Assembly (NCBI GenBank): GCA_013397865.1
Contig: VZTI01004805.1
Span: 996,607 to 1,060,606 of the forward strand
Direction of reading: 5' to 3'
Source of the DNA: Struthidea cinerea
Lineage: Eukaryota > Chordata > Aves > Passeriformes > Corcoracidae
DNA length: 64,000 nt
Shown: positions 26,504 to 37,530 of the stretch, one piece after another
Numbering within the stretch: position 1 is the first letter of the stretch
Layout: each line of letters starts with the position of its first letter
Translations under genes and position numbers: made by a program
Notes under the pieces: generated by a model
Databases searched by the model: none
What the model saw: the letters and a program-made list of their open reading frames with translations, nothing else
What the model was told of the DNA's origin: nothing

Positions 26504-26899
26504 TGAAGGGGAGAGCTTTTTTCTTTAGTTGTAGCTGTGTTTTGGTTATGATGCAAATTTGTTTCAGATGCAGTTCAATAATTTTACTCTCTAACTGAAG
26601 GTAGGACTCAAGTCATCCCTTGCTAAAGTGTGCAGGTTAATTTTGAATAAGTGCTGTGTATAAAATTTTTCTCTAAGCATTATTGCTTCTGCGTGGGAGG
26701 TTTTAGAGTCAGATTCGCAAAGTTCTTGCAACAGGGTTGGAAAAAGCAGTGGAAAAAATTTATGATACATCATTGCTTCTTCCTGCACATAGACTTATGT
26801 GATTGAAATGTGTTACGTATAAATTATTTATTCATATTTACTTGTAAAATGGGTGCTCTTCTTTTCTCTCCCCTAGTGTGGGTCATCATCATCAGAAGT

Positions 26900-27535
26900 A
26901 GTGGTGAGGGACTTTCTGTCTTGGAAGCACAGGAAGCAAGTGTTTTCCTGCCTCCTCTGCCTGCCAGGGCAGCAGCATCTGCATGATTTCCCTGAGCTCT
27001 CTACCAGCAGCTCGTACTCCAATTTCATATTGCAGTCAACAGCCTTCTGCTCCTCAGGGAGTGCAGCCCTGGCAGTGCAGGCTGCTCAGAAGAGATATGC
27101 ACGTGTCTCTGTCCTGTCCCCAGCTGGCCCTGGGAGCCCCACTGCTGGCTGCCAGAGCAACAGGCAGCCAGAAGCTGCCAGCACAGCTGCCCTCTGTTCC
27201 CAGGAGACCCCCTTCTTCTGGGGCTCCTCAGTGAATCTCCTGACTACACTGTTAATCAGGACCCGATTTTTTTATAACATTCTCTCTCTCCCTGCTTTAG
27301 AAAAAAAAGGAACCAAAAATCCATCTGTGTGTGTGCAACATTGCAGATGCTGTTATTTGGGCTCGATGTTCAGATAACATCTCTGTTTTGTTTATCTTTT
27401 GCCAGGGTAGCCCATGAGGACATTAGCAGAGATGGTGCTGGAGACACAGCTCCTAAGCCTGTCACTTTCTGTGTCAGTGGAAGCTGCACTGAAGGGACTT
27501 GTCAGAAGAGAGCTAGCTCTGCGAATTAGTTTGTA
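26900..27535. other. GC-richer, CpG-poor block of unknown nature
   Basis: This block is visibly richer in G and C than the flanks but has few CpG dinucleotides. It carries overlapping open frames on the plus strand (158 codons at 26901-27377, with others in alternative frames). None resembles a protein family I recognise. The mix of CAG/CTG-type words and the lack of a single favoured frame argue against a coding exon. It could be an old repeat, a non-coding RNA exon or a conserved element, and the sequence alone does not decide. Confidence 0.3.
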
Positions 27536-28464
27536 ACAGTTGGCTGCTTCAGAAAAAGGGAATCTTCTTCATTGCCAGATCCCACCTCATAAATATTGTA
27601 TTGCTTTCACTCTCCCTGAGCAGCCAGAGTAGGCATAGTACATCTCTACCCATTTGCACGGTACATCAGAGAGTTTTAATGTCATTATACTGCCTAGAAT
27701 GGAAGTTGCATTAAAAATGCTTTAGGAATTGGGTTTCCTGCATCTTTTTGATGTTATTGCACTGGAAGGAATGATTGCAATTAGTAACAGCATTAGGGGG
27801 AAAGCAAGAACTAATTTTCTTCTTTCACCAGAAATAAATTAAGGGGGTCCTGTGTCTGAAAGAAGTGGCACATGCAGTGGAAAAGCTTACAGAATTTAAG
27901 TAGTTCTCAGTTATGTTTGAATACTTGGGCTTAGTTCAACTATATTTCCTATATGAATAAAGGAATAATGTTTTACTCATAATTTAGATAAATGTTTTGT
28001 TTGCTGTGTCTGGCAGTGTCTTTTTACGTGGAGATAGAGCACACATTTAACATCTTGTTTCACATCTGTACCAGGACAGAGAGCAGATCTGGTGCCTCCT
28101 GGGATTACTAGTTTTTGTGACAGGAGAAATGGAGATAATGAATTTGGAGGATCTGGATTTCTTTAATAATTTGCTGTAATGGCCCCTTCCAAAACTGCTG
28201 TGCTTCATTGCAGGAGGTAGGAGGCAATGACCTCTAGAAGAGAAAGAAAATCAAAGCTGATGATTCCCCTAAGAGATTATTCAGATTCTCTGTCTTTACT
28301 AACTAAGCAGCGGCTCGTGTAATCTATCTGAACTATTTTTCTCTTAAATAGTACACTGGGGACTGGAAAAGTGGATGTTCTTTGCATACTATTCTCAATC
28401 CTACCGCAGACTAAGCACAAAGAGGAGAAAAAAATTCACTCTTTGTCCACCCATTTACACTTTT

Positions 28465-28556
28465 GGGTCTGGGGGGTTTTTGTTGTTGTTTTGTTCGGTT
28501 GGTTTTTTTGCTGTTTTTGGTGTTTTGTTATTTGGTTAGGTTTGTTTGGGTTTTTT
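28465..28556. repeat. G/T-rich low-complexity tract
   Basis: Almost only G and T on the plus strand, in irregular units such as tgttgttgtt, ggttggtttt and ggttaggtttg. It is one of several strand-asymmetric tracts of this kind in the window. The hydrophobic open frame across it is an artefact of the composition. Confidence 0.85.
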
Positions 28557-29489
28557 ACTACAATGTATTTGCTTACATTTAAATATAGGGGACTACTGCT
28601 GTCATGGCAAACCTGGAAACTGTGTCGGGTTCAGCTTGCATTTCCCTTGTGATTGCATCAAAGCATGCTCTTCTCCCTCTAAACAGGCTACTAGAGAGTG
28701 TTCTTGGCTGCTTCTTGATTCTTTACAAAACTTAGTGTTCTTACCAAGACAAGTTGTTAGTCCTTAGAAATATGTGAAAGAAAACACATACTCAGATAAA
28801 TACAGCTACAACTTAAATGCAATTAAGTACAGTTGGGAAATACAGTTAACTATTCAAACCAAATTCATATTTGCAGCATATCTTGCGTAAGGAAACAAAC
28901 TATTTTTGCAATTATAGTTTGTGCTTATTCTAATGTGTGGATCATCTCATGGTGGATAACTTTCAAGCATTTCCCCTTTAAGATAAAGCAAAATATTGAA
29001 CAGAAATAGTGCTACCACCTGAGAGTCCAATGTATTTTTTGCACAAAAGTCTCCACTTTTATTGCTTTTATGTGCTGTTTTAGCCAATTGTATTTGTTTT
29101 CTCCACAGATTTTTTGCCTTTTGGAAGTTTTTACCCAGGAAGTAAAAACTTGTATTTCTTATGCTTAGTGTTAGTCTGAAACCACCTGGTAGGCTGAACC
29201 AGATTCATACACACTAACTATGCACGACCCCAGCCTTACTGGTGTTTCTGTATCCATGATGACTTATGCCATGCGTGGATTTCAAACTGTCCCGTGATAA
29301 AAACCCTGAATGTCAGACATGTAGAAGGTCTTCTCCCTTATCAGTTACCAGTGGTATTTGGAGAAGTGCATTGATATTTGAATTGCTGCCTTCTTCCAGG
29401 GCCACAGACTTTTTTCTTTTCTTCTCTCTGGAGGCATGTGTGTGAGGAATGTCTTGAGCATAGTGAGAAAGAAGTTCTTCACTGTTGGA

Positions 29490-29870
29490 GATATCTGGGG
29501 CTCATCTGGTCCAGCTTCCTGGTAAGGAAAAAAAATTTCAAAATAAGGTCAGATTGCTCAGCTGAGTTGTGAGAACCTTCAAGGAGGTACTGTTTGGGCA
29601 ATCTGTCCTCATGTTGATGACCCTGACAGGGTATTTTACCTTTGTACATTAGGAATGGTGTTTACTGCTATTTGTGACCACTGTCTCTTGTCCTTTCTCT
29701 GTGCCTCTGAGCAAACTCCCACAGTGTTTTCTACAAGTTTCTTTTTGTTGTGGAGCACATCAGTTACCTCTTTAGTAACCTTCTTTAGTCTCCATAAACC
29801 ACTTCCCTTATGTCCTCCTCATATGTCACATATTCCTGTAACTGAGCTTTTCATGTTCTGCCTAATACTG
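29490..29870 (-). mobile_element. Old degraded CR1 LINE fragment, antisense
   Basis: Antisense CR1 landmarks are recognisable though strongly mutated, and they occur in the correct order: 'ctcatctggtccagcttcct', 'gagaaccttcaaggaggtac', 'gggcaatctgtcctcatg', 'gatgaccctgacagggta', 'cattaggaatggtg', 'ccactgtctcttgtcctttc' and 'cctctgagcaaactcc'. The right end fades after the 'cctcctcatatg' word. The degree of decay suggests this is older than the copy at 14501. The 94-codon frame inside is a shadow. Confidence 0.7.
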
Positions 29871-32800
29871 AAGTTAACTTCCATGGAGCAGATTAATATG
29901 AGTATTGCATATCAGGATTCCTTGTTATTACTGATTTAGCTAACCAAATTGTCACAAAGAAACAACATTTATGTAACTAGTAATTACAATTCAGATTCTA
30001 AAATGAAAAAAACCCTGGCCCTTATGTTTTCTTAGTTTTCCTCACAGTTTTCAGCTTGTACCCTCCACCTTATGCATAGATGTAATTGCCATGTCTGACT
30101 ACCCAGCTTCATCGAGTCTATGACCATACCATTCAGTCTTGTTCTGCCTATGATACCTGTGTCACCTAAATTCCCCCCAGAATCAGGCTGAATGGCTGGA
30201 CCACACAAAAGGCTTGAGTAGTTTTTGTGGACCAGCATGCCCTAAGGCTGCTTCTTTTGAGCACAGGAGTTTGGGTACTGGCAGAGCATTCTGTATCAGT
30301 TTATTGGTACAACTGCGATTAGGTCACAGTATTCCTTATGGTTTTTATGATGAGCCAGTGGCAATTCTGCCTAAGACAATAACCTGGTTCACCTTTGAAT
30401 TACACATGCAGTCTCCCAGGGAAGTGTGTTAACTGTAATTAGAGCAGATCCTGAGCGTACCGTACAGAATTCCACAAGATCTTATATGCAACTTTATTCA
30501 ATTGACTTTGAATTTGGACGAAGGAAATCATGCCAAAAGTTTCGTGCCAAACCATCCTGAGTTTTAAATTTGCATCAGTTTGTAGACTATATGGAAGGAA
30601 ACGTGTTCTTTCTTCTGTGGATTCCATCATTTTACCAGGTCACAGACACTCTTATAAGGTAGCCACCAAAAAAACATTCATAATTTTTAGCACTGAGAAG
30701 AACAAAAACAGAAATGCCAAGAGTTATAGATTCTGTCTCAAATTCAGTTTGGAGCATTACAGAACTTTCTTCAACAGATGGGTTCTTGTCAGCTACTTCC
30801 TATTTTGTTTCCTCTCTTATAGTACCTCTAAATCAGTTTTAGACAAAGTTAATAGTCTTTGAATGTGGTGTGGGTGTGTAACACTTTCTGTGATACAGAA
30901 AATGCGATATTTCTGTCTGAGTGTATATATGTATACAATATATATTAAAAAACCATTGTAACAACAGACATGCCTTAGTTGCTGCGAACAGAACATAGCA
31001 AAGTGCTAAACACAAGTTTCTTGCTTTCCTTATCTTTCCCTTACCTCCCATGACTCACAGAGCTGGAGAAGTCACTTACGACAGTGTGTACCAACACAAA
31101 GCCACCATGGTTTGGCTGTTTGTCTAATTTGTCCTAAAACAACATTGAATAAAATGCTTTCATCCCCAAGCCAAAGTCAGTAGCTCTCTCATGTTTGTGC
31201 AGACACGGATTGGTTGATCACTTGGGTCATAATCACAGTCCCAGGAGGAACTGCTGAATTCGTTGTTCTGCCTATAAAGAAAAATCCCAAGCTTTTGAGT
31301 TTGGAGATTTCTCCCACTAGATTCAACTCTCAAGGATGACTTAATTGCCTATGCAAAATTTATGACAGCAGAAATTAATTTCCATGTCTGTGCCTCACAG
31401 TGATCCTATTCCTTCTTGTGTTTGCAAGATGTGGGAGAAAAAAAAAAAAGGATTTTTTTCACATTGGCTGGCCACATGACATTTGTCTGATTTTTTTAAT
31501 TCATAAAGACGGTGCTTTTGTGGGAAAAAAAAGGGGAGTAGAAAGAGTTGAACTGTGCCTAAGTTGCTGGTTTTTGAGCTTTTGAGTTGAATTGGTCTAG
31601 CTCAATAGACCTAATGCAGCTGAAAATGAGCCATTTCCCTGTTCTAAGCAAGATCTTAAATATGAACTAAAAATCACACAATAAAGAACTGAAAGTTGTT
31701 CTTCTAATGAACATTACAGCTAAATCTTACTTTCTTCTATGCTATTTAAAACCAGATGGAAAAAAAAATTCCTTTAATAGATGACAACTACTTTCCAGTA
31801 GTGGATCTTCAAAACATACATTGTTTATTTGCTAAGCATGAAGAATGTTTCATAAGGCGTAAAAGCAGTCTGTGCCTCAAAGAACATTTTAATCTAACAA
31901 CACAGGTGTTGAGTAGGCACAACATGTCAGAGTCCCCAGCAGTAGATAATTGGTATGTTTCATGAAATTTCTAATTAATGTAATTTATTCACTGTTTCTG
32001 GGCTGAGTTGAAAAGGTCTTGACTAAATACTCGCTGAGACAAGAGTCCATTTACTTCATTGTATGTAAATATACTTAAGAAGTGTATAGTGTGGTTTCAT
32101 CTGACATCATCAGATCAATGAGTGACTGAACTACTTTGACTAACAATGCTATTTGAAGTCAAGGAGACTGCCTGTTGGCTTCCTGTAGATACTAATGTTT
32201 GGGATACTAATCCAGAATAGAATCTGTCTAACTGCCTTGAAAATCTAGGCTTTGTTAGGCAGGCATGCGAAACCCTTGCAGCTGCAGTCAAGGGAAAGGT
32301 GTGTCTTAAATAGCAAAGCTCTCTCTGTGATGTCAAGCATTCTAAAAACAAAAAAACCAGACAACCCCATAATGCTTGCTCTTTTGGGTGGCCAAAATAA
32401 AATGCATGTTGGCATGAATCTGTCTCTGGCAGACAGATCATGCAACTGCTGGTTTCACAAGTCTTGTGAAAATTGATTGTCTGTGAAGCTCTCAGACACC
32501 AGCAAAGATAGTTGCAAAAAATCATTAGCATAGACTGTTTCTCATTCTTGTCTTATGCAAGAGAGAAGAAAATGGATATCTACTGATTTCCATAAACAGT
32601 TCTTGTGCATATAACTGAGAAATTGTGTGTGCTAAAAGGCAGAATTTTCCTGTAACTGGAACTTGCCGATAGTTACTTTTAAAATTCCATTGCGATTTCA
32701 TGATGAAAAGTTATTCATTGCGTTGTCCTACTGATGTATGAAAAACTATCTTTGGCTGCAGGTGTAGAATTGTCTTCTGACTTTCTCACTTGAAAATTTT

Positions 32801-32989
32801 AGAACTCTAAAAATTAGAAGTAGGAGAAGTAGCTTCAAAAGGATACTGAAAACGAGCAGCAAGTGGTGGCTGGCAGGGGTGGGGCAGACTCTCTTCCATG
32901 CACTAAGGAGGTACTGTCAGTGCAGCTTCTCCATGCTTGAGCTCAGAGCACAGGATGGTGGAGGTGGGACCTGGATTACTGCTTCAGAT

Positions 32990-33016
32990 AAAAAAAAAAA
33001 ATTAAAAAAAAAAAAA
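32990..33016. repeat. Paired poly-A runs
   Basis: Eleven A bases, two T bases, then thirteen A bases. It may be a microsatellite or a retroposon tail, but no retroposed body is recognisable upstream. Confidence 0.8.
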
Positions 33017-34836
33017 TAGTACCAGGAAGTGGATTGAGTTGTATCCACCCCACCAAGACTAAGTAAATGTTTTTCCACATATATGTCAGTGCTATTCTGG
33101 GTTCTCACCTTGCTCTCCTCGTCCAGATTCATACCACAGTGAAACTGCTGCAATAGTGGGAACACTTTCATCCAGCATGAAGGAGGCAGCACCGTGTCAG
33201 TACAAACTCACAAGTGATTGGCATTGAGGGGGATGATAAACACATGCATAAGGCTTGTTCTGAATGCATGAGAGTTGATGGATCTGGTATTGGCCAGTGG
33301 ATTTTATAATGTAATACAGGAGTTCACCCACAAGACAAGTAAATTCTTTAGTTTAAGTAGTGGAAATGCAGCCCCCTTAGGCCGTGCCAGAATACTTGCC
33401 TTCTCAGTGTGGGAAAGGAGAAAGTGCCTAATATGCTAATTATGTGTACTTTTTTCTACTTTTTTTTGTTCTTTTTGTGGCTTTTTATGATGAAGGTGAT
33501 GGCAATAATCAGTTTTTCCTTCGAACAAAATACTGCTTTTTGTGGCTCTTTAGAGCTCTAAACAAAACAATCAATGAATTTTTTTTTCCTTCCTGAAAAT
33601 ATAAGATACTAGCCTTCAGAAATAATGAAATATCTTCTAAAATTTACTTTTTTAATAGGAAATAATTTTGTGCTTAAACATTTTGTTGTTTATTCAAAGG
33701 GAGTTAAAAGTATTTTGCTTTATGTAAAGCCATTTTTTATTACATTCTTGATAGTATTAAAATAATCTGTAAGCAGCAGTAAATTAATTAGGTTTTATTT
33801 TAGCACCATGTTAAGCCAGTACTTGTGAATCAAAATCTTTATACACGCTCTGATCCTGCTTCTTTTCCAGTTCTGTTTTCATGCCTCCTACTAGCATCAA
33901 ATAAAAAAAAATCCAAATTGAGACAGCCCATTTAGAGGCTGGCAGTGAAATATAATTCGCTAAATACTGATGTATTCATGTGTAGAAACAGCAAATGTGT
34001 TTATGTCTCCTCCCATAGCCTATGAATTCATTTCTGAACCCAACTTAGCAGTTTAGTTCATGTCACATCTCAGTTTCTTGCTTAGATTTTAGCACACTGA
34101 GGAGCTTTCTGATGATATGTTTATAGCTTTCTCATTTCCTCAATTGGTAGGTATATAATAATTATTTAAAATTAAATTTCATGGTACCACCACAACCATT
34201 AAGTTCTCAAGTCAAAACATATGGCAGATCTCATCTTGTGCTCAGTCAGGAGAGGGGAGGTGAGACTGTTAGCAAATAGAAGATAGCACATATGCAGGTA
34301 AATTTTTTTTATGATGGACAGTTATCAAACACAAAGTTTGGTTTCATTTAGAGCTGTACAAGGGGTACTTAGCACTCAGATTCCCTTTATTTCAATGAAG
34401 TAGTATTTTTATGTGGAGAAGATGTGATGTCTTCAAGCTGACACGCAAGTTTAACGTGGAGGTGTGATCCAGTGCAGAAGTCTCATGTAAAGTTTGAGGC
34501 TACTGCCTCAGTAGACTATCCTTGTGTCTGAGTTATCTGCTTGACATCACAACACATGCATAAACAAACAAGTTTTACAGCCAGTTTGAAATAATTCTGA
34601 TGTTTTCTGTGGATATGTCTGTGTCAAGGTATCTCATGATCAGGTCTATAGGGACACAGAAATAGGACACGTGCCTTGGAATGCTTGGTTTGACTGGGGG
34701 CACTGGCTTTTCGTGTTGTCCACTCAGTGGGATCCTGTAGAAGCTAGAAAACATGTATGAAGGCAGTAACCGCACTATCTATGGCAGTACTCTGCAGCTT
34801 CTACTGTTTCTTCTTTATAGATGATAAGGAATTTAT

Positions 34837-34940
34837 CTTTTTTTTGTTTGGTTGGTTTTTTTTGGTTGAGGTTTTTTTATTTGGTCTATTTGTTTCTTTT
34901 GGATTTGGGTGGGGTTTTTTTTTTTGTTGTTATTGTTGCT
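34837..34940. repeat. G/T-rich low-complexity tract
   Basis: Long T runs interspersed with GG and GGTTGG words on the plus strand. The 149-codon plus-strand frame starting at 34757 gets its length from this tract (a Phe/Leu/Val/Gly-rich stretch) and is not a gene. Confidence 0.85.
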
Positions 34941-37333
34941 TCCAGTGTAGAATTAGCAAGCAAATCTCATTGCCCATGAGTTTGAAAATTCAAACTGACA
35001 AAATTTACATATGTTCTCCATGGAAACCTGCCATTACAGGAAATCGCTGCTGTTCTATGAGAAAGAAGAACAATGTTTTGGCTGATTTTAGAAAAAAGAA
35101 GCTGGTCAAACTATTAGTGATAAACAGACCATTCAATCAAGTTGGACTTTTGTGTACATATATTTTTATAGGTAAGATAATTATTTGCATTTATCAAGTG
35201 CAGTGACTGTACCAGGGCAGATAACATCAGCTAGGAGACTGCTTACTAATGTTGCATAGGAAATTATCATTTTAGACACATAATGGGATTTCTGTACTTT
35301 GAGAGAAGAGAAAGTGAATAAACAGGAAATGGAGAAGTTTAAACTATGGAGCCTTTCATTCACAGAAGACCAGTGTGAATAAGATATATTAATATTTTCA
35401 TATCAGAGCCAGCTTTGAGACATCTCTGTCAGAAAAAGTAGGGCTGGTAGTGTTTTCGAAAGAAATTTAAACAGAATTTTCTGTGGAAATGAGACATACA
35501 AGGTAAGAGACTTATTTGTTTGTTATTTCTGTACGTTAGGTCTGTAACAAAAAGAGTAGTTAGTTCCACCTGTTTTCCTTAACCTCTGGCTTCCTGCCCA
35601 TTTTTCATGGTTCTAGTTCCAATGAGTTTGGTCACTTACCCTACAGAATGTTTCCCACTGACTGGGGTGTTTAACCCAGTCACCACCACCACTACTGAAT
35701 AGTACTTGCCGGGTGTTTGCTAGGAAAGGCTTGGTCATATTTTGGGCCACGGTTAATTGCTTATAGTAAACATACTGCTCAATGCGTTTGACATCAAATG
35801 CTGAAGGACAACGCTGACTATTTGGGAAGCAAGGTGCTACCATCGTTAGGGTTTTGTCTTCATATGTGGTACATCTCTTGATTTTCCTAAATGAGCTGTG
35901 AGCTTTTGACACAAAGGAAACTATTATGGAGTTGTGGCTTCATATCCTTTGTTTTGCTTGTTGATAATAAATGTTGATGCTTGTTGATGCTTCTTGCATG
36001 CAGAGGGCAGTATGCGGGAAGATCTGTGATTCTAACAGACTGATACTGTTGGATTCAGTTTTGCTGTAAATGGCTGCAGTGCTCTCAAAAGCCTTTTCCG
36101 TTTTACAATACTGAGAGAAAGCAAGGGGAAAAAGTTGTCTTCATGTACATTTTCCAAGGATAGAGCAGGCCCCCATGATGAGTGGTTTCCATGTCAGCTG
36201 CTTGGCATGTAGACTTGCCATGCCCACAGATGCATGCAGAATAGCGTCCCTTGCCCAAGGGAAGAGTTGGAAATGGGGTTTAATGAGAAGACAAGGCAGA
36301 GCACGCTGATCAGGCACGGTCCATGTCAGTAAGTGTCCTGAACACGCCTGTTTGTGCATGAGTGGTCCCTTTCACCCCCTTGTTTTTTGCATGCTCTTTT
36401 GGCTCTCCTCCATGTTTATTTCCGCCCCCACCCAACATGGTCCCTCCTGGTTCTTCTGCTGAACATCCCATAATAAATCTTTTACAAACCTAAAACATTC
36501 TTCCGAACGTGAAGTCCCATGGATGTCTTGGCCACAGCCCCACAAGCCGATGTGAGGATGCAGTGACAATGGATGTCAGGATTGCTGGTGGGGCAGGCTG
36601 CTCTCATGTTAGGATCCCAGTCAGGAGGGGCCATCAGGGATCCCCACCTGATTTTTCCTTGTCTTCTTTGTGTTTGTGGAGAACAGCTACAGAAACAAAA
36701 TCTGGATTCTTCAGAAAAATCCATTTCATTGAAAACCCAGCTAAATAATGGACTACTAGCATGCAAGGTGCTCTAAAAATATGTGAGAACTAGGGCTTGA
36801 GGAAGAGAGGGATGTGGTTTTTTGATATTGCAAGGGCTGGCTCCTGCTTAGGGACCACCTGCAGCTGATTTGCCATCCAAGACCCACCTGAAACAGAGGG
36901 CCCCAGCATAATGGGAAATCTCTCAGAGAAATTTTCTCCGAGAAGTTCTCCAGTTAGGTCCAGTAAGTAAGTGTTGGTAAATCTTACAAAAATTCTACGT
37001 TGGCATTGTGACTGTTATGTTTTCAACACAATTTAGTGAAATGACTGAATTGAATATGATAGTGATTTTGATTTTCAATGGTTAAATGAATATTTGATGA
37101 CCATCAAATCTAAAAAAGAACCCCATTAGCATTATTTCATTAAATACTATGCTTCTGGTTGTAAATATTTACCTTTACTAAAAGTTGGATTCTCTGCTGT
37201 CCAAAAATGCATATTACTTTTAGGAAAGTACAGTAGTATAGTACTGACAAGAGTACTGAGAGTCCTGAAAAGTACTTCTGTAGTAGTAGTGGTAGGGTAG
37301 TTTTTGGTTACACATAAGCAGGGTTTTATTGTG

Positions 37334-37530
37334 TGGATGGTGAGGCATTGGCATGGGTTGCCCAGAGAAATCGTGAACGCCCCATCCCTGGAAGTGTTCC
37401 AGCCCAGGTTGGATGGGGCTTTGAGAAGCATAGTCTTAGAGGAAAGTGTCCCTGCACTTGGCAGGGAGGTTGGAGTTAGAGGAACTCCAACGTGCCTTTC
37501 AACCCAAACCCTTCTGTAATTCTATACTAT
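37334..37530 (+). mobile_element. CR1 LINE 3' end, sense
   Basis: Clear sense-orientation CR1 3' terminus: 'ggatggtgaggcattggcat', 'gttgcccagagaaatcgtg', 'ccccatccctggaagtgttc', 'caggttggatggggcttt', 'gtccctgcacttggcaggga', 'ggttggagttagaggaac', 'cctttcaacccaaaccc' and then 'ttctgtaattctat', the decayed terminal ATTCTATG-type repeat. It is heavily 5'-truncated, keeping only about the last 200 bp, which is typical of CR1. It is relatively well preserved compared with 29490-29870. Confidence 0.93.

Larger units (their letters stand above)
15476..29489. other. Long unique stretch, no gene seen
   Basis: About 14 kb of AT-rich sequence without a recognisable repeat family or a supported exon. Features inside that are listed separately are the AT repeat at 20939, the N gap at 26468, the GC-richer block at 26900-27535 and the GT-rich tract at 28465. 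Minus-strand frames at 24922-25486 are the longest elsewhere in this stretch, but adjacent frames are broken by stops and no family is recognisable. Confidence 0.5.
29871..37333. other. Unique DNA, no gene seen
   Basis: No supported exon or transposon. Features inside are poly-A stretches at 32990-33016 and a G/T-rich tract at 34837-34940. The segment 36240-36560 contains more CpG than its flanks and an AATAAA-like word at about 36472, but I could not find LTR ends with a matching target duplication there. Confidence 0.5.

Noticed and set aside
32115..32531. 138-codon minus-strand open frame, cysteine-rich
   Set aside because: Alternative frames are similarly open on both strands here, no recognised domain, and composition is as in flanking non-coding DNA.
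32990..33016. Poly-A tail of a processed pseudogene or SINE
   Set aside because: Upstream sequence shows no recognisable gene or tRNA-derived body, and no target duplication was seen.
34757..35206. 149-codon plus-strand open frame with hydrophobic stretch
   Set aside because: Its length and hydrophobicity come from the G/T-rich tract at 34837-34940. There is no domain and no signal of coding composition.
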